From: Virgibacillus sp. 7505
GTDB lineage: Bacteria; Bacillota; Bacilli; Bacillales; Amphibacillaceae
Reading direction: 5' to 3'
Length of the DNA: 64,000 bases
NCBI RefSeq assembly: GCF_002272135.1
Contig: NZ_NPBF01000022.1
Location: 94,628 to 158,627 of the forward strand
Of this stretch, positions 1 to 10,697 are shown one piece after another. The notes under the pieces were generated by a model that worked only from the letters and a program-made list of their open reading frames with translations, did not search any database and had not been told where the DNA came from. The translations under genes were made by a program, and so were the position numbers. Positions within the stretch are counted from its first letter, which is position 1; the number at the start of each line of letters is the position of its first letter.

Positions 1-46
1 AGAATGATTTGCTTGATCAAATAGCTGCTTACCTATAAAAATGTAC

Positions 47-79
47 AAGCCCTTGTCAATCCATTGACAGGGGCTTTCG
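47..79 (+). terminator. Hairpin upstream of polC
   Basis: A 13-base stem (47-59 pairing with 64-76, one G-U pair) with a four-base loop is followed by only a short T run (CTTTCG). It lies 40 bases before the polC start, so it either ends the gene to the left or acts as a leader structure for polC. The weak T tract leaves its efficiency uncertain. Confidence 0.6.
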
Positions 80-118
80 CAAGACCGCAGTACCAGTAGC
101 GGGGGAGGAGAAGTCACA

Positions 119-3100
119 ATGAGTTTAAGCCGTAATGAGAAAATGGACATGCTCCTTGAGCAGATTCAGCTTGATACAGAAACTATCGAAGCTCATTTTA
201 AAGAGAGTCAGCTGGAGAAACTGGAAGTCGATCCGAAAGAAAAGTCCTGGCACTTTCATTTTCAATTGGCAAATCTGCTGCCTCCAACCATATATAAAAT
301 ATTCACTGCTAAGCTGACAGAAGCCTTCGCACACATTGCAGCTGTGAATTGGTCGATCCGATGTGTGACGAATACAGTGGAAGCTGAACACATCCAGGAT
401 TATTGGAAGGATTTTGTACTAACTTATCCAAAACTGTCACCTGCTTATAAGGATCTTGTCCAAACACAGGTTCCGGTAGTTAACGGTAATAAGATTATGT
501 TAACTGCTAGGAATGAAGCAGAAGCTAGTGCCCTGAAAAAAAGACTTGAACCGGCATTTCAAACGTATTGTGAGAAAATCGGTGCAGGCCTTTACATGCT
601 TACTGTTACCGTTCAAGAACAGAACATGGAAGAACTGACGAAATTCCGTGAGCAGAAAGCAATTGAAGATAGTCTTCTCGTCCAAAAGGCTATCAAGGAT
701 TCAGAAGACCGTGCGAAGAAGCAGGATGAGACTCCTCAAGGTCCTGTTATGATTGGTTATGCTATCAATGACGAAATCACACTCATGCGGGATATTCAGG
801 ATGAAGAACGTCGTATGGCTGTTCAAGGGTATGTTTTTGATGTGGACATTCGTGAATTGCGCTCTGGCCGTCACCTGCTCATCGCCAAAGTAACGGACTA
901 CACAGACAGTTTCCAAATCAAGATGTTCTCTAAGGGCAATGAAGATGCTGATAAATTCAAGCAGCTCAAAAAAGGTATGTGGATAAAAGCGCGCGGAAGC
1001 ATCCAGACAGACAACTTCACAAATGAACTGACGATGATGGCAAATGACATCAACCAGATCACTGTCACGCTTCGCCGAGATGAAGCAGAAGAAGGGGAGA
1101 AGCGTGTCGAATTGCATGCGCACACGCTTATGAGCCAGATGGATGCTGTTACATCGGCCAGCCGTTTGATTGAAACAGCAGCCAGATTCGGACACGAAAG
1201 CATAGCGATCACGGATCACGCTGTCGTACAGAGTTATCCGGAAGCCTTTGCTGCTGGTAAGAAAAACAATGTAAAAGTAATCTATGGCTTGGAAGCCAAC
1301 CTTGTCGACGATGGCGTTCCGATTGCATACAACAGCAAGGATATCAATTTGGAAAAAGCCACTTATATCGTATTCGACGTGGAGACGACAGGTCTTTCTG
1401 CTTCCTATGATAAGATAATCGAATTGGCTGCAGTGAAGTTCCATGATGGAGAAATTGTCGACCGCTTTGAACGGTTTGCTAATCCGCACCAAAAGCTAAG
1501 TCAGACGATTATCGATCTGACAGGCATAACGGATGATATGCTCGTTGATGCACCTGAAATCGAGGATGTACTGAATGATTTCAACGCCTGGATGGGCGAC
1601 GATGTTCTAGTTGCCCATAACGCCAGCTTTGATATGGGATTTTTGAATCAAGGGTTCAAGCGAATTGGTTTGGAGAAGGCGTCGAATGCGGTTATTGATA
1701 CATTGGAACTTGCCAGGTTCCTGTTTCCACAGCTGAAGAACCACCGTTTGAATACGCTATGTAAGTTCCTCGATATCGAATTGACACAGCATCACCGGGC
1801 AATTTACGATACGGAGGCTACTAGTTATCTGCTTTGGCGTTTATTAAAAGAAGCATTCAATAAAGAAATCATGAATCATAATCAGCTTAACAACTATATG
1901 GGGGAAGGAAATGCGTACCAGCGTTCCCGTCCCTACCACTGTACGATTTATGTTCAAAATGAAATCGGCTTAAAGAATATGTATAAGCTCGTCAGCATGT
2001 CGCATGTTGATTACTTCTACCGTGTTCCGAGAATTCCCCGTTCGAAGCTTGAACAGCATCGGGAGGGCTTGATCATCAGCTCTGGCTGTGACAAAGGTGA
2101 AGTGTTCGAGGCGATGATGCAAAAATCGAAGGAGGATGCAGCAGAAGCCGCAGCTTTCTATGATGTGATTGAAGTACAGCCCCCAGCCAACTATTACCAT
2201 CTGATCGAGAAAGAGCTGGTGCAGAATGAAGCACATCTATTTGACATTCTTCGGAATCTTGTAGAGTTAGGCGAGGATCTGGATAAACCAGTTGTTGCGA
2301 CAGGTAACGTGCACTATATCGAAGAGCATGAAAAACAGTACCGAAACATTCTGATCAAGACACAGAATGGTAACCCGCTCAGCAGGCAGACATTGCCGGA
2401 TGTCCATTTCCGCACGACAGCTGAGATGTTGGCTTGCTTTGATTTCCTGCCTTCTGAAAAAGCGAAAGAGATCGTTGTGACGAACACGAAAAAAGTGTCT
2501 GACATGATGGAAGATGTTAAACCGGTAAAAGAAGATCTGTACACGCCTAATATCGATGGTGCAGAGGACGAGATGCGCCAGATGAGCTATGATCGTGCCC
2601 GCAGCATTTATGGCGATACATTACCGGAAATAGTCGAGAAACGAATCGAAAAGGAACTGAAAAGTATAATCGGCCACGGATTTGCCGTTATTTATCTTAT
2701 TTCACACAAGCTAGTGAAGAAGTCTCTGGAAGACGGCTACTTGGTAGGATCACGTGGATCCGTCGGTTCGTCATTGATCGCGACGCTTACCGATATTACC
2801 GAAGTTAACCCGCTGCCGCCGCATTATGTATGCCCAAGCTGCAAGTATAACGAGTTCTTCAACGATGGGTCTGTCGCCAGCGGTTACGATTTGCCTGAGA
2901 AGAATTGTCCGTCATGCGGTGAATCTTTGAAGCGGGATGGACAGGATATTCCTTTCGAAACCTTCCTTGGTTTCAAAGGAGATAAAGTTCCCGATATCGA
3001 TTTGAACTTCTCCGGTGCTTACCAGCCGCAAGCCCATAACTATACGAAAGTACTGTTTGGGGAAGACAAGGTATATCGTGCCGGTACAATCGGTACTGTA

Positions 3101-4411
3101 GCAGAAAAAACAGCCTATGGGTATGTGAAAGGCTATGCCAGCGATAATCAGCTTCATATCCGAAATGCGGAAGTGGACCGTCTCGTTCAAGGCTGTACTG
3201 GGGTGAAAAGGACAACCGGTCAGCATCCAGGTGGTATAATTGTTGTGCCGGATGACCAAGATATATATGACTTCACACCTATCCAGTTCCCTGCAGATGA
3301 CCGCAATTCAGAATGGAAAACGACCCACTTCGATTTCCACTCGATTCATGATAATCTGCTGAAACTGGATATACTCGGACACGATGACCCGACCGTCATC
3401 CGTATGCTTCAGGATTTGTCCGGTATCGATCCAAAAACTATTCCGACAAATGATCCGGAAGTAATGAAGATTTTTTCCGGACCAGAAGCATTAGGTGTGA
3501 CGGCAGAACAAATTATGTGTAAAACAGGTACACTCGGCGTGCCAGAGTTCGGAACGCGTTTTGTCCGACAGATGCTGGAGGATACGAATCCATCCACTTT
3601 TGCCGAGCTTGTCCAGATTTCCGGACTATCCCATGGTACAGATGTATGGCTAGGCAATGCCCAGGAATTGATCAACAGCGGCATTTGCACATTACCTGAA
3701 GTAATTGGCTGTCGTGATGACATCATGGTTTATCTGATGCACCGGGGTCTTGATTCATCGCTTGCGTTCAAGATCATGGAGTCTGTCCGAAAAGGGAAAG
3801 GGCTTCAGGATGAATGGATCGAAGAGATGAAGAAGAACAATGTACCGGATTGGTATATCGATTCATGTCTGAAAATCAAGTACATGTTCCCAAAAGCCCA
3901 CGCAGCTGCATATGTTCTTATGGCTGTACGGATTGCCTACTTCAAGGTGCATCATCCGATTCTCTTCTATGCTGCGTACTTCAGTGTACGTGCTAGTGAT
4001 TTCGAGCTTGATACGATGATCAAAGGACCAGAAGCAATCCGCCAGCGTATAAACGAAATCAACCAAAAGGGTCATGATGCTTCTCCAAAAGAGAAGAACC
4101 TTGTGACTGTACTGGAGCTATCCCTTGAAATGTGTGAGCGAGGCTTCCATTTCCAGCGGGTTGATTTGTACAAATCCAGTGCTACTGACTTTCTTGTTGA
4201 CGGAGACAGCTTGATCCCGCCGTTCAATGCAATTGACGGACTAGGTACCAATGCTGCGCTCAATATCGTGAAAGTACGGGAAGATGGAGAGTTTCTGTCA
4301 AAAGAGGATTTACGTGAACGAAGCAGGATTAGTAAAACGGTATTGGAGTATATGGATCAGCATGGCTGTCTGGAAGGAATGGCCGACCAGAACCAGCTTT
4401 CGCTATTCTAA
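119..4411 (+). CDS. polC: DNA polymerase III alpha subunit, PolC type
   Basis: Replicative polymerase of low-GC Gram-positive bacteria, with built-in 3'-5' proofreading. Its 1430 residues are the full family length. In order one sees an OB-fold region (about 240-315), a PHP domain starting at KRVELHAHT near residue 329 that is split by an inserted DEDDh exonuclease (FDVETTG near 418, [10 protein letters not shown] near 560), a four-cysteine zinc site (CPSC near 905 and again near 930), the polymerase aspartates in PDIDLNFSG near 958, and QLSLF as the last five residues, a beta-clamp binding tail. The ATG follows a GGGGGAGGAG ribosome site by eight bases. The gene stands alone, between a hairpin upstream and the rimP promoter downstream. 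Confidence 0.99.
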   Translation: MSLSRNEKMDMLLEQIQLDTETIEAHFKESQLEKLEVDPKEKSWHFHFQLANLLPPTIYKIFTAKLTEAFAHIAAVNWSIRCVTNTVEAEHIQDYWKDFVLTYPKLSPAYKDLVQTQVPVVNGNKIMLTARNEAEASALKKRLEPAFQTYCEKIGAGLYMLTVTVQEQNMEELTKFREQKAIEDSLLVQKAIKDSEDRAKKQDETPQGPVMIGYAINDEITLMRDIQDEERRMAVQGYVFDVDIRELRSGRHLLIAKVTDYTDSFQIKMFSKGNEDADKFKQLKKGMWIKARGSIQTDNFTNELTMMANDINQITVTLRRDEAEEGEKRVELHAHTLMSQMDAVTSASRLIETAARFGHESIAITDHAVVQSYPEAFAAGKKNNVKVIYGLEANLVDDGVPIAYNSKDINLEKATYIVFDVETTGLSASYDKIIELAAVKFHDGEIVDRFERFANPHQKLSQTIIDLTGITDDMLVDAPEIEDVLNDFNAWMGDDVLVAHNASFDMGFLNQGFKRIGLEKASNAVIDTLELARFLFPQLKNHRLNTLCKFLDIELTQHHRAIYDTEATSYLLWRLLKEAFNKEIMNHNQLNNYMGEGNAYQRSRPYHCTIYVQNEIGLKNMYKLVSMSHVDYFYRVPRIPRSKLEQHREGLIISSGCDKGEVFEAMMQKSKEDAAEAAAFYDVIEVQPPANYYHLIEKELVQNEAHLFDILRNLVELGEDLDKPVVATGNVHYIEEHEKQYRNILIKTQNGNPLSRQTLPDVHFRTTAEMLACFDFLPSEKAKEIVVTNTKKVSDMMEDVKPVKEDLYTPNIDGAEDEMRQMSYDRARSIYGDTLPEIVEKRIEKELKSIIGHGFAVIYLISHKLVKKSLEDGYLVGSRGSVGSSLIATLTDITEVNPLPPHYVCPSCKYNEFFNDGSVASGYDLPEKNCPSCGESLKRDGQDIPFETFLGFKGDKVPDIDLNFSGAYQPQAHNYTKVLFGEDKVYRAGTIGTVAEKTAYGYVKGYASDNQLHIRNAEVDRLVQGCTGVKRTTGQHPGGIIVVPDDQDIYDFTPIQFPADDRNSEWKTTHFDFHSIHDNLLKLDILGHDDPTVIRMLQDLSGIDPKTIPTNDPEVMKIFSGPEALGVTAEQIMCKTGTLGVPEFGTRFVRQMLEDTNPSTFAELVQISGLSHGTDVWLGNAQELINSGICTLPEVIGCRDDIMVYLMHRGLDSSLAFKIMESVRKGKGLQDEWIEEMKKNNVPDWYIDSCLKIKYMFPKAHAAAYVLMAVRIAYFKVHHPILFYAAYFSVRASDFELDTMIKGPEAIRQRINEINQKGHDASPKEKNLVTVLELSLEMCERGFHFQRVDLYKSSATDFLVDGDSLIPPFNAIDGLGTNAALNIVKVREDGEFLSKEDLRERSRISKTVLEYMDQHGCLEGMADQNQLSLF

Positions 4412-4419
4412 CAGGATTC

Positions 4420-4448
4420 TTGCCTAAATAAGAAACTTGTGGTATATT
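4420..4448 (+). promoter_or_regulatory. SigA-type promoter for the rimP-nusA-infB cluster
   Basis: TTGCCT (4420-4425), a 17-base spacer and TATATT (4443-4448) fit a SigA promoter. It begins just after the polC stop, giving an untranslated leader of about 235 bases before rimP. Confidence 0.6.
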
Positions 4449-4479
4449 ATCCAATAGCGGTATTGATACGAACCAGATC

Positions 4480-4505
4480 AAGAGTGGGATTACCCACTCT
4501 TTTTC
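4480..4505 (+). terminator. Leader hairpin 1 of the rimP transcript
   Basis: AAGAGTGGG pairs with CCCACTCTT around a four-base loop and is followed by TTTTC. It lies about 25 bases after the predicted transcription start of the rimP cluster, so it is a candidate attenuator rather than only the polC terminator. Confidence 0.6.
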
Positions 4506-4586
4506 ATACCCATGGATTCGGCATCAAGTTTGTAAGGGGAGCGCCTCTTCGTTTTTTGTAGCAAAAAGCACATGATAAACATTGTT

Positions 4587-4616
4587 CCCTTGCTTCCATT
4601 TCGGGCAAGGGTTTTC
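4587..4616 (+). terminator. Leader hairpin 2 of the rimP transcript
   Basis: CCCTTGC (4587-4593) pairs with GCAAGGG (4605-4611) across an 11-base loop, followed by TTTTC. It is the second terminator-like structure in the same leader, about 75 bases before the rimP start. Confidence 0.5.
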
Positions 4617-4689
4617 TATTGAGAGGCTACACCCTTACCCATTTAAAAGTAATATTCGCCTGAAAGCGTGCAGTAAAGGAGGAAGCATT

Positions 4690-5163
4690 TTGGCAGCCAA
4701 TATAACGGAAGTTACGGAAAGCTATCTACAACCGATCGTGGAAGAGCTGCAGCTTGAGTTGGTTGATGTAGAATTCGTCAAGGAAGGCAAGAATTGGTTC
4801 CTGCGTGTTTATGTCGACAAAACGGAAGGCATCGATATCGAGGAATGCGCCATCGTCTCTGAGAAGTTGAGTGAAATCCTAGATGAGAATGACCCGGTTG
4901 ATTTTCCGTACTTTCTGGAGGTTTCTTCGCCAGGAGCGGAAAGACCACTGAAAACGAAACAAGCAATCACAAAAAGCATCGGTAAGACTGTACATGTAAA
5001 GCTATATGAGCCGATCGATAACGAGAAAGAGTATCAAGGTACATTGAAGGCGTTCGAAGACGATGTATTGACATTGGAAGTCATGATCAAAGCGAGGAAA
5101 AAGGAAGTGTCCCTTCCATATGAGAAAATCGCGAAGGCACGTCTGGCTGTAACGTTTAACTAA
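4690..5163 (+). CDS. rimP: Ribosome maturation factor RimP
   Basis: RimP (157 residues) assists late assembly of the 30S ribosomal subunit in the cytoplasm. The N-terminal half, with ELVDVEFVKEGKNWFLRVY and the FLEVSSPGAERPL stretch, and the C-terminal SH3-like half (KLYEPIDNEKEYQGTLKAF) are typical of the family. The TTG at 4690 is preferred because AAAGGAGG ends seven bases before it; the open frame runs 36 codons further upstream, but that part lies over the leader hairpin and has no ribosome site. It is the first gene of the rimP-nusA-infB cluster and is separated from nusA by only 14 bases. Confidence 0.95.
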   Translation: MAANITEVTESYLQPIVEELQLELVDVEFVKEGKNWFLRVYVDKTEGIDIEECAIVSEKLSEILDENDPVDFPYFLEVSSPGAERPLKTKQAITKSIGKTVHVKLYEPIDNEKEYQGTLKAFEDDVLTLEVMIKARKKEVSLPYEKIAKARLAVTFN

Positions 5164-5177
5164 AGGGGGATATACGA

Positions 5178-6284
5178 GTGAGCAGCGAGCTTTTTGATGC
5201 CATTACTTATTTGGAGAAAGAGAAAGGGATTAATAAAGACGTCCTGATCGAAGCGCTGGAAGCAGCCTTGATCTCCGCTTATAAAAAGAACTTCAAGTCT
5301 GCAACGAATGTTCGTGTTGATTTGAATGAAACAACTGGGTCCATGAAAGTTTTCGCCCGTAAGGATGTTGTCGAGGAAGTCGAGGACAGCCAGCAGCAAA
5401 TGACACTGGATGAAGCTCGTGCTATCTCTGGTACGTACGATATCGGCGATGTCGTTGAAATCGAAGTGACACCGAAGGACTTCGGCCGTATTGCAGCGCA
5501 AGCAGCGAAGCAAGTCGTTACACAGCGTGTGCGTGAGGCAGAGCGCGGCGTCATCTTCAGCGAATATGCAGATCGGGAAGAAGATGTCATGACTGGTATC
5601 GTCTCCCGTAATGATCCAAGATTCATTTATGTGGACCTTGGCAAAATCGAAGCGAAATTGCCGGAAAGTGAACAGATGTCTACGGAAAAATATGAAATCC
5701 ATGACCGCTTGAAGGTATACGTGACGAAAGTGGAGAACACGAACAAAGGACCGAGCATCTTCGTTTCCAGGACTCACCCAGGTCTTTTGAAGCGATTATT
5801 TGAAATGGAAGTGCCAGAAATTTATGATGGTACTGTAGAGATTCGTTCTGTGGCACGTGAGGCTGGAGATCGTTCTAAGATTTCTGTCTATGCATCCCAA
5901 GCGGAAGTCGATCCTGTCGGTTCCTGTGTTGGTCAGCGCGGTCAGCGTGTCCAAGCAATCGTAAATGAATTGAAAGGTGAAAAAATTGATATCGTAGAGT
6001 GGTCGGAAGATCCAGTTGAATACGTATCAAATGCGCTTAGTCCTTCCAAGGTCATCTCTGTACTTGTCGATGAGGAAGAAAAAGCGACAACGGTCATCGT
6101 ACCTGATTACCAGCTTAGCCTTGCAATCGGGAAACGTGGTCAAAATGCCCGCCTGGCAGCGAAATTGACAGGCTGGAAAATCGATATTAAATCTGAGACT
6201 GAAGCACGCGAGCTTGGCATATTGACTAAGCAGGATGCAGAAGCTGACGACTTCGACGATTTTGACGACGAAGACACATATTGA
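5178..6284 (+). CDS. nusA: Transcription termination/antitermination factor NusA
   Basis: NusA binds RNA polymerase and nascent RNA and modulates pausing, intrinsic termination and antitermination. The 368-residue protein has an N-terminal polymerase-binding domain (about 1-125), an S1 domain (about 133-200) and two KH domains, with VGSCVGQRGQRVQAI in the first and LAIGKRGQNARLAAKLTGWK in the second. It lacks the C-terminal acidic repeats of enterobacterial NusA, as is usual in Firmicutes, and ends in a short Asp/Glu-rich tail. The start is a GTG behind AAAGGGGGA. It is co-transcribed with rimP and the ylxR-ylxQ-infB genes. Confidence 0.98.
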   Translation: MSSELFDAITYLEKEKGINKDVLIEALEAALISAYKKNFKSATNVRVDLNETTGSMKVFARKDVVEEVEDSQQQMTLDEARAISGTYDIGDVVEIEVTPKDFGRIAAQAAKQVVTQRVREAERGVIFSEYADREEDVMTGIVSRNDPRFIYVDLGKIEAKLPESEQMSTEKYEIHDRLKVYVTKVENTNKGPSIFVSRTHPGLLKRLFEMEVPEIYDGTVEIRSVAREAGDRSKISVYASQAEVDPVGSCVGQRGQRVQAIVNELKGEKIDIVEWSEDPVEYVSNALSPSKVISVLVDEEEKATTVIVPDYQLSLAIGKRGQNARLAAKLTGWKIDIKSETEARELGILTKQDAEADDFDDFDDEDTY

Positions 6285-6299
6285 TAAGGGGCGCTGTAT

Positions 6300-6572
6300 A
6301 TGAAACAAAAGAAAGTTCCGCTTCGAAAATGTGTGGTTTCCAACGAAATGAAGCCAAAACAGGATTTGATCCGGGTTGTCCGCAGCAAAGAAGGCGATGT
6401 CTTTGTGGATGAAACCGGTAAAAAGAACGGTCGCGGTGCGTACGTCTCGAAGGATGCGGCTATCATAGAAAAAGCGAAAAAACAAGATACGCTGGCGCGG
6501 CACTTGAATACACAGATCGATGATTCTATTTATGAAGAACTTGCGCGATTAGCGAAAGGTCAGCACTCATGA
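6300..6572 (+). CDS. rnpM: YlxR-family RNA-binding protein RnpM
   Basis: A 90-residue basic protein of the YlxR family (DUF448). The family hallmarks RKCVVSNEMKPKQDLIRVVR and the GRGAYV motif are both present. In B. subtilis YlxR has been described as an RNA-binding protein that interacts with RNase P RNA (hence RnpM); that role is transferred from the family and not shown here. The gene sits in its normal place between nusA and ylxQ, 15 bases after nusA, and its end overlaps the ylxQ start by four bases (ATGA), which implies translational coupling. Confidence 0.93.
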   Translation: MKQKKVPLRKCVVSNEMKPKQDLIRVVRSKEGDVFVDETGKKNGRGAYVSKDAAIIEKAKKQDTLARHLNTQIDDSIYEELARLAKGQHS

Positions 6573-6886
6573 GTAAAAATTATTTGAATTTGTTAGGCTT
6601 AGCTGTACGTGCCGGGCAGTGCACCTTCGGAGAAGATGCAATTGTCCGGGATGTCCAGCGGCAGAAAGCAAAGCTAGTAATAGCTGCCAGTGATGTCGGT
6701 CCCCAAACCCTGAAGAAACTTCGCAACAAGACCGATTACTACAACATCGCTTTTCTGCAGGTAGAGGAGGACCGGGATCAATTATCACAAGCGATTGGTA
6801 AATCCGGCAGAGTCGCAATTGCCATTTTGGATCAAGGCTTTGCAGACAAATTGAAATCTTTGCTCACTGAATCCACTCGGAGGTGA
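6569..6886 (+). CDS. ylxQ: L7Ae-family ribosomal-type protein YlxQ
   Basis: A 105-residue member of the L7Ae/L30e/S12e/Gadd45 superfamily, which bind kink-turn RNAs. The N-terminal stretch [20 protein letters not shown] and the later [16 protein letters not shown] are typical of the YlxQ/RplGB group. The precise RNA target of YlxQ is unsettled. It begins inside the last codons of ylxR (four-base overlap) and is followed by infB after four bases, so it is translated as part of the nusA-infB cluster. Confidence 0.93.
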   Translation: MSKNYLNLLGLAVRAGQCTFGEDAIVRDVQRQKAKLVIAASDVGPQTLKKLRNKTDYYNIAFLQVEEDRDQLSQAIGKSGRVAIAILDQGFADKLKSLLTESTRR

Positions 6887-6890
6887 ACGT

Positions 6891-9044
6891 ATGTCAAAGA
6901 TTCGTGTTTATGAATACGCAAAAGAGAAGAACGTTTCCAGTAAGGAAATCATTACTAAACTTAAAAGTATGAATATCGAAGTATCCAATCATATGTCCAT
7001 GATTAATGAAACGGCAAAAGACAAATTGGATAAGAGCTTCACAGCAAAAAGCGCGGGTAGCGAGAAAGTAGCGATTAAAACGGGGAACTCAACAAACACA
7101 ACCAACTCAGCAAATAATAGCGGACAGAACAATAAGCCGAAAAGCAAGAGTGGCGGCGGTCCACAGAACCGCAACCAGCAGCGTAATGGTAATAAAAAAC
7201 CAGGCAAAGGCGGACAGAACAACAATAGACGCGGCGGCCGGAACAACAACCGGGGTAAAGCACCGCAGCAGAAGCGTCCAGAAATGCCGACTCCAGATAA
7301 AATCACCTTCAAAGAGTCTTTGACTGTTAGTGAATTGGCAGCAAAGCTTCATAGGGAGTCCACTGAAATCATCAAAAAGCTCTTCCTTCAAGGTGTCATG
7401 GCAACAAAGAACCAGGACTTGGACAAAGATGCTATTGAATTGATCTGTGCAGAATACGATGTCGAAGTAGAAGAAGAAGTAGATGTTGACGTAACAGATT
7501 TGGATAACTACAAAATCGAAGATAAAGCTGATGAACTGCAGGAACGTCCTGCCGTTGTCACAATCATGGGACACGTTGACCATGGTAAAACAACTTTGCT
7601 TGATTCTATCCGAGATACGAAAGTGACCGAAGGAGAAGCTGGCGGAATTACGCAGCATATCGGTGCATATCAAGTTGAAGAAAATGGCAAGAAGATCACC
7701 TTCCTTGATACTCCTGGACACGCAGCTTTCACAAGCATGCGTTCCCGTGGTGCACAAGTAACAGATATCGCGATTCTAGTTGTAGCTGCAGATGACGGTG
7801 TTATGCCGCAGACTGTCGAAGCGATCAACCATGCGAAAGCTGCGGAAGTGCCGATCATCGTAGCGGTTAACAAAATCGACTTGGAAGGCGCTAATCCAGA
7901 CCGAGTGATGCAGGAGCTTACTGAGCATAACCTGATCCCTGAGGATTGGGGCGGTGATACAATCTTCGTTCAGCTTTCTGCGAAAAAACGTGAAGGTATC
8001 GACGATTTGCTTGAAATGATCTTGCTTGTAACCGAAGTTGAAGAATTGAAAGCAAACCCGAACCGTTCTGCAGAGGGTACTGTAATCGAAGCACAATTGG
8101 ATAAAGGTCGCGGTCCTGTAGCAACATTGCTTGTACAGAATGGTACGCTTAATATCGGTGACAGCATTGTTGTCGGTAATACATTCGGCCGCGTGCGTGC
8201 AATGGTGAATGATTTGGGACGCCGTGTGAAAACAGCTCCTCCATCCACACCGGTTGAGATCACTGGCTTGAACAGTGTACCGAATGCAGGTGACCAGTTC
8301 ATGGTATTCGAAGACGAGAAACAAGCTCGTCAAGTAGGGGAAGCAAGACAGCAGAAGCAAGTGGAAGAAAATCGTTCCAGCGGAGCACGTGTCAGCCTTG
8401 AGGATCTGTTTAACCAGATCAAGCAAGGGGAAGTGAAAGATATCAACTTGATCGTGAAAGCGGACGTGCACGGTTCCGTAGAAGCGATGGCTGCGTCCCT
8501 GGAGAAAATCGAAGTGGAAGGCGTTAAAGTCCGCATCATCCACACAGGTGTAGGCGCAATAACGGAATCTGATGTTATTTTGGCATCTGCTTCAAATGCG
8601 ATTATCATCGGTTTCAACGTTCGTCCGGATACAAATGCGAAAAAAGCTGCAGAATCTGAAAATGTCGATATCCGCCAGCATCGCATCATCTATAAAGTAA
8701 TTGAAGAAATTGAATCCGCAATGAAAGGGATGCTTGATCCTGAGTTCGAGGAGAAAGTCATCGGACAAGCGGAAGTTCGTCAAATTATCAAGGTCTCCCG
8801 TATCGGTACGATTGCGGGAAGCTATGTAACAGAAGGTAAAATCACACGTGATGCTTCCATCCGTGTCATCCGTGATGGTATTGTAATCGTTGAGGATGAA
8901 ATTGATTCCTTGAAACGTTTCAAGGATGATGTACGTGAAGTTGCTACAAACTATGAGTGTGGAATCACATTGCAGAACTTCCACGATCTTAAAGAGGGCG
9001 ACACATTCGAAGCGTATGTAATGGAAGAAATCGAAAGAAAATGA
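6891..9044 (+). CDS. infB: Translation initiation factor IF-2
   Basis: GTPase that brings initiator tRNA to the 30S subunit and promotes 50S joining. The protein has 717 residues: an N-terminal IF2_N domain (about 1-55), an Asn/Gly/Lys/Arg-rich linker (about 60-130) of low complexity, a second IF2_N domain (about 145-195), then the G domain with GHVDHGKT near residue 227, DTPGH and NKID, and the C-terminal beta-barrel domains. The GTG/ATG region is clear: ATG at 6891 follows GGAGGTGAACGT. The linker is shorter than in enterobacterial IF-2, as in other bacilli. It overlaps ylxP by four bases. Confidence 0.99.
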   Translation: MSKIRVYEYAKEKNVSSKEIITKLKSMNIEVSNHMSMINETAKDKLDKSFTAKSAGSEKVAIKTGNSTNTTNSANNSGQNNKPKSKSGGGPQNRNQQRNGNKKPGKGGQNNNRRGGRNNNRGKAPQQKRPEMPTPDKITFKESLTVSELAAKLHRESTEIIKKLFLQGVMATKNQDLDKDAIELICAEYDVEVEEEVDVDVTDLDNYKIEDKADELQERPAVVTIMGHVDHGKTTLLDSIRDTKVTEGEAGGITQHIGAYQVEENGKKITFLDTPGHAAFTSMRSRGAQVTDIAILVVAADDGVMPQTVEAINHAKAAEVPIIVAVNKIDLEGANPDRVMQELTEHNLIPEDWGGDTIFVQLSAKKREGIDDLLEMILLVTEVEELKANPNRSAEGTVIEAQLDKGRGPVATLLVQNGTLNIGDSIVVGNTFGRVRAMVNDLGRRVKTAPPSTPVEITGLNSVPNAGDQFMVFEDEKQARQVGEARQQKQVEENRSSGARVSLEDLFNQIKQGEVKDINLIVKADVHGSVEAMAASLEKIEVEGVKVRIIHTGVGAITESDVILASASNAIIIGFNVRPDTNAKKAAESENVDIRQHRIIYKVIEEIESAMKGMLDPEFEEKVIGQAEVRQIIKVSRIGTIAGSYVTEGKITRDASIRVIRDGIVIVEDEIDSLKRFKDDVREVATNYECGITLQNFHDLKEGDTFEAYVMEEIERK

Positions 9045-9319
9045 TTCTGGCTGCCGTTGTAGAATGTATGATCTATGACGCGCATTCTCTCAAGGATAAG
9101 CGTTCGGTCGTAAAACGAATCACTTCACGAATAGGTGGATCCTTCAATATCGCTATCAGCGAAGCAGACTACCATGATTTATGGCAGCGCACTTGCTTTG
9201 AACTGGTAACGACTTCTCCTGATCGTGTTCGTGCTGAACGGGTAATGGACCAAGCGCTTGCTTTGATTGATTCTTTTCCGGAGATCGAGAGAACAGCTAC
9301 TGATAAGCAGTGGCTATAG
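9041..9319 (+). CDS. ylxP: DUF503 family protein YlxP
   Basis: A 92-residue conserved protein of the DUF503 family. The pattern near the N-terminus, [16 protein letters not shown] followed by [15 protein letters not shown], is the family signature. The biochemical role is not established; its constant position between infB and rbfA points to ribosome assembly or translation. The ATG lies within the final codon and stop of infB (ATGA overlap), so translation is coupled to IF-2 synthesis. Confidence 0.9.
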   Translation: MILAAVVECMIYDAHSLKDKRSVVKRITSRIGGSFNIAISEADYHDLWQRTCFELVTTSPDRVRAERVMDQALALIDSFPEIERTATDKQWL

Positions 9320-9349
9320 CATCCCTCCGAATGATGATGAGGTGATAAT

Positions 9350-9700
9350 ATGAGTGAACTACGTGCAAATCGTGTCGCAGAGCAAATGAAAAAAGAACTA
9401 GGCGACATCATTTCAAGAAAGATAAAAGATCCGCGAGTGGGCTTTGTCACGGTGACGGATGTCGAAGTGACTGGAGACCTGCAGCAGGCGAAAGTCTACA
9501 TCTCCGTCCTTGGCGAGGAGAAGCAGAAGCATAATACACTTCTTGGCCTTTCAAAAGCGAAAGGATTCATTCGTTCCGAAATCGGCAAACGCATCCGTTT
9601 GCGTAAAACACCGGAACTGGCATTTGAATTCGATGAAGCGGTCGATCAAGGTAATCGGATTGAGCATCTTCTAAAAGAGCTTAATGATACCGACAGATAA
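9350..9700 (+). CDS. rbfA: Ribosome-binding factor A
   Basis: RbfA is a small KH-fold protein that binds the 30S subunit and helps mature the 5' end of 16S rRNA, important during cold adaptation. The 116 residues show the typical pattern: [18 protein letters not shown], then [18 protein letters not shown], and [20 protein letters not shown] near the C-terminus. The gene follows ylxP by 30 bases with a GAGGTGATAAT ribosome site. A terminator hairpin lies directly after it, so truB, ribF and rpsO may be partly uncoupled from the upstream genes. Confidence 0.97.
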   Translation: MSELRANRVAEQMKKELGDIISRKIKDPRVGFVTVTDVEVTGDLQQAKVYISVLGEEKQKHNTLLGLSKAKGFIRSEIGKRIRLRKTPELAFEFDEAVDQGNRIEHLLKELNDTDR

Positions 9701-9710
9701 GATACAACAG

Positions 9711-9752
9711 AGAATCCCTTCGCCCTTCATGGGAGGAAGGGGTTCTTTTTTT
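9711..9752 (+). terminator. Intrinsic terminator after rbfA
   Basis: AGAATCCCTTC pairs with GGAAGGGGTTCT (one G-U pair), followed by seven or more T residues. It lies between rbfA and truB, inside what is usually one operon, so it probably reduces rather than abolishes read-through. Confidence 0.8.
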
Positions 9753-9776
9753 ACATAGCAAAAAGGGGTGCTGACA

Positions 9777-10697
9777 TTGGATGGGATCCTAGCATTATGG
9801 AAACCAAAAGGGATGACCTCCCACGATTGTGTGTTCAAAGCACGCAAGATATTACAGACGAAGAAAATCGGGCACACAGGTACGCTGGACCCTGATGTAG
9901 AGGGTGTATTGCCACTTTGTATCGGCCAGGCGACAAAGATCGTACCTTATTTGACGGATACCTCCAAAACCTATGTGGCTGAGATCACACTGGGTTCTTC
10001 AACTGAGACAGAAGATAAAAGCGGGGAGGTAATAGAGGAGAAACCAGTAGCTGAACCGATTTCTTTGCAAGATATCGAGAAGGTACTCGAATCATTCACC
10101 GGTGAAATCGAACAGATACCGCCAATGTACTCTGCAGTTAAGGTAAACGGCCGTAAACTATATGAATACGCGCGGAGAGGAGAGCACGTGGAGCGACCGA
10201 TCCGCCATGTGACGATTCATGAAATTGTACTGGACCATGCATCTGTAAACGAAGATGGAAGTGTGTTCCGGTTCACAGTAAGCTGTTCGAAAGGCACCTA
10301 TATCCGGACCCTTTGTGTGGATATAGGAAAAGCACTAGGCTATCCAGCTCATATGAGCGACCTGGTACGGATCCAGGCTGGAGCATTTCGTACACAGGAT
10401 ACAGTCACTTTTGCTAAAATGGAAGAGGCGATGCTTACAGGGAATATGGAACAATTGCTGCAGCCCGTCACGAAAGCGATTGAATTCATGCCGCTGATCG
10501 AGGCAGATGATGCAATTGAACTAAAAGTCAGGTACGGCCAGCGACTCTCTCGGCCGGCAGAAGCAAGTCTATACCGGGTGCAAAGAGCTGATCAGCTTCT
10601 CGGTATTTACGAGACACATCCTGACTATCCACATTTACTGAAGCCAAAACGAGTATTCGTATCAGGGAAAGCAGGTGGCACAGATGCAAACGATTAA
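9777..10697 (+). CDS. truB: tRNA pseudouridine(55) synthase TruB
   Basis: Makes pseudouridine 55 in the T-loop of tRNAs. The 306-residue protein contains KPKGMTSHDCV, the catalytic-aspartate motif GHTGTLDPDVEGVLP, the Tyr-containing KVNGRKLYEYAR segment, SKGTYIRTL, and a C-terminal PUA-like region. TTG at 9777 is chosen over GTG at 9768 because the AAAAGGGG ribosome site ends eight to ten bases before the TTG but touches the GTG. It overlaps the start of ribF by 14 bases, a coupling also seen in other bacilli. Confidence 0.96.
   Translation: MDGILALWKPKGMTSHDCVFKARKILQTKKIGHTGTLDPDVEGVLPLCIGQATKIVPYLTDTSKTYVAEITLGSSTETEDKSGEVIEEKPVAEPISLQDIEKVLESFTGEIEQIPPMYSAVKVNGRKLYEYARRGEHVERPIRHVTIHEIVLDHASVNEDGSVFRFTVSCSKGTYIRTLCVDIGKALGYPAHMSDLVRIQAGAFRTQDTVTFAKMEEAMLTGNMEQLLQPVTKAIEFMPLIEADDAIELKVRYGQRLSRPAEASLYRVQRADQLLGIYETHPDYPHLLKPKRVFVSGKAGGTDAND

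Noticed and set aside
3..38. Short open frame at the left edge ending in TAA (NDLLDQIAAYL)
   Set aside because: It could be the C-terminus of a gene outside the window, but eleven codons without a recognisable family ending are not enough to call a partial gene.
701..1492. Long minus-strand open frame inside polC, and similar ones inside infB, ribF and miaB
   Set aside because: They lie wholly within well-identified genes, have biased Cys/His/Phe-rich composition typical of antisense shadows, and resemble no family.
4582..4689. N-terminal extension of RimP by 36 codons
   Set aside because: It covers a leader hairpin, has no ribosome site, and homologues start at the TTG at 4690.
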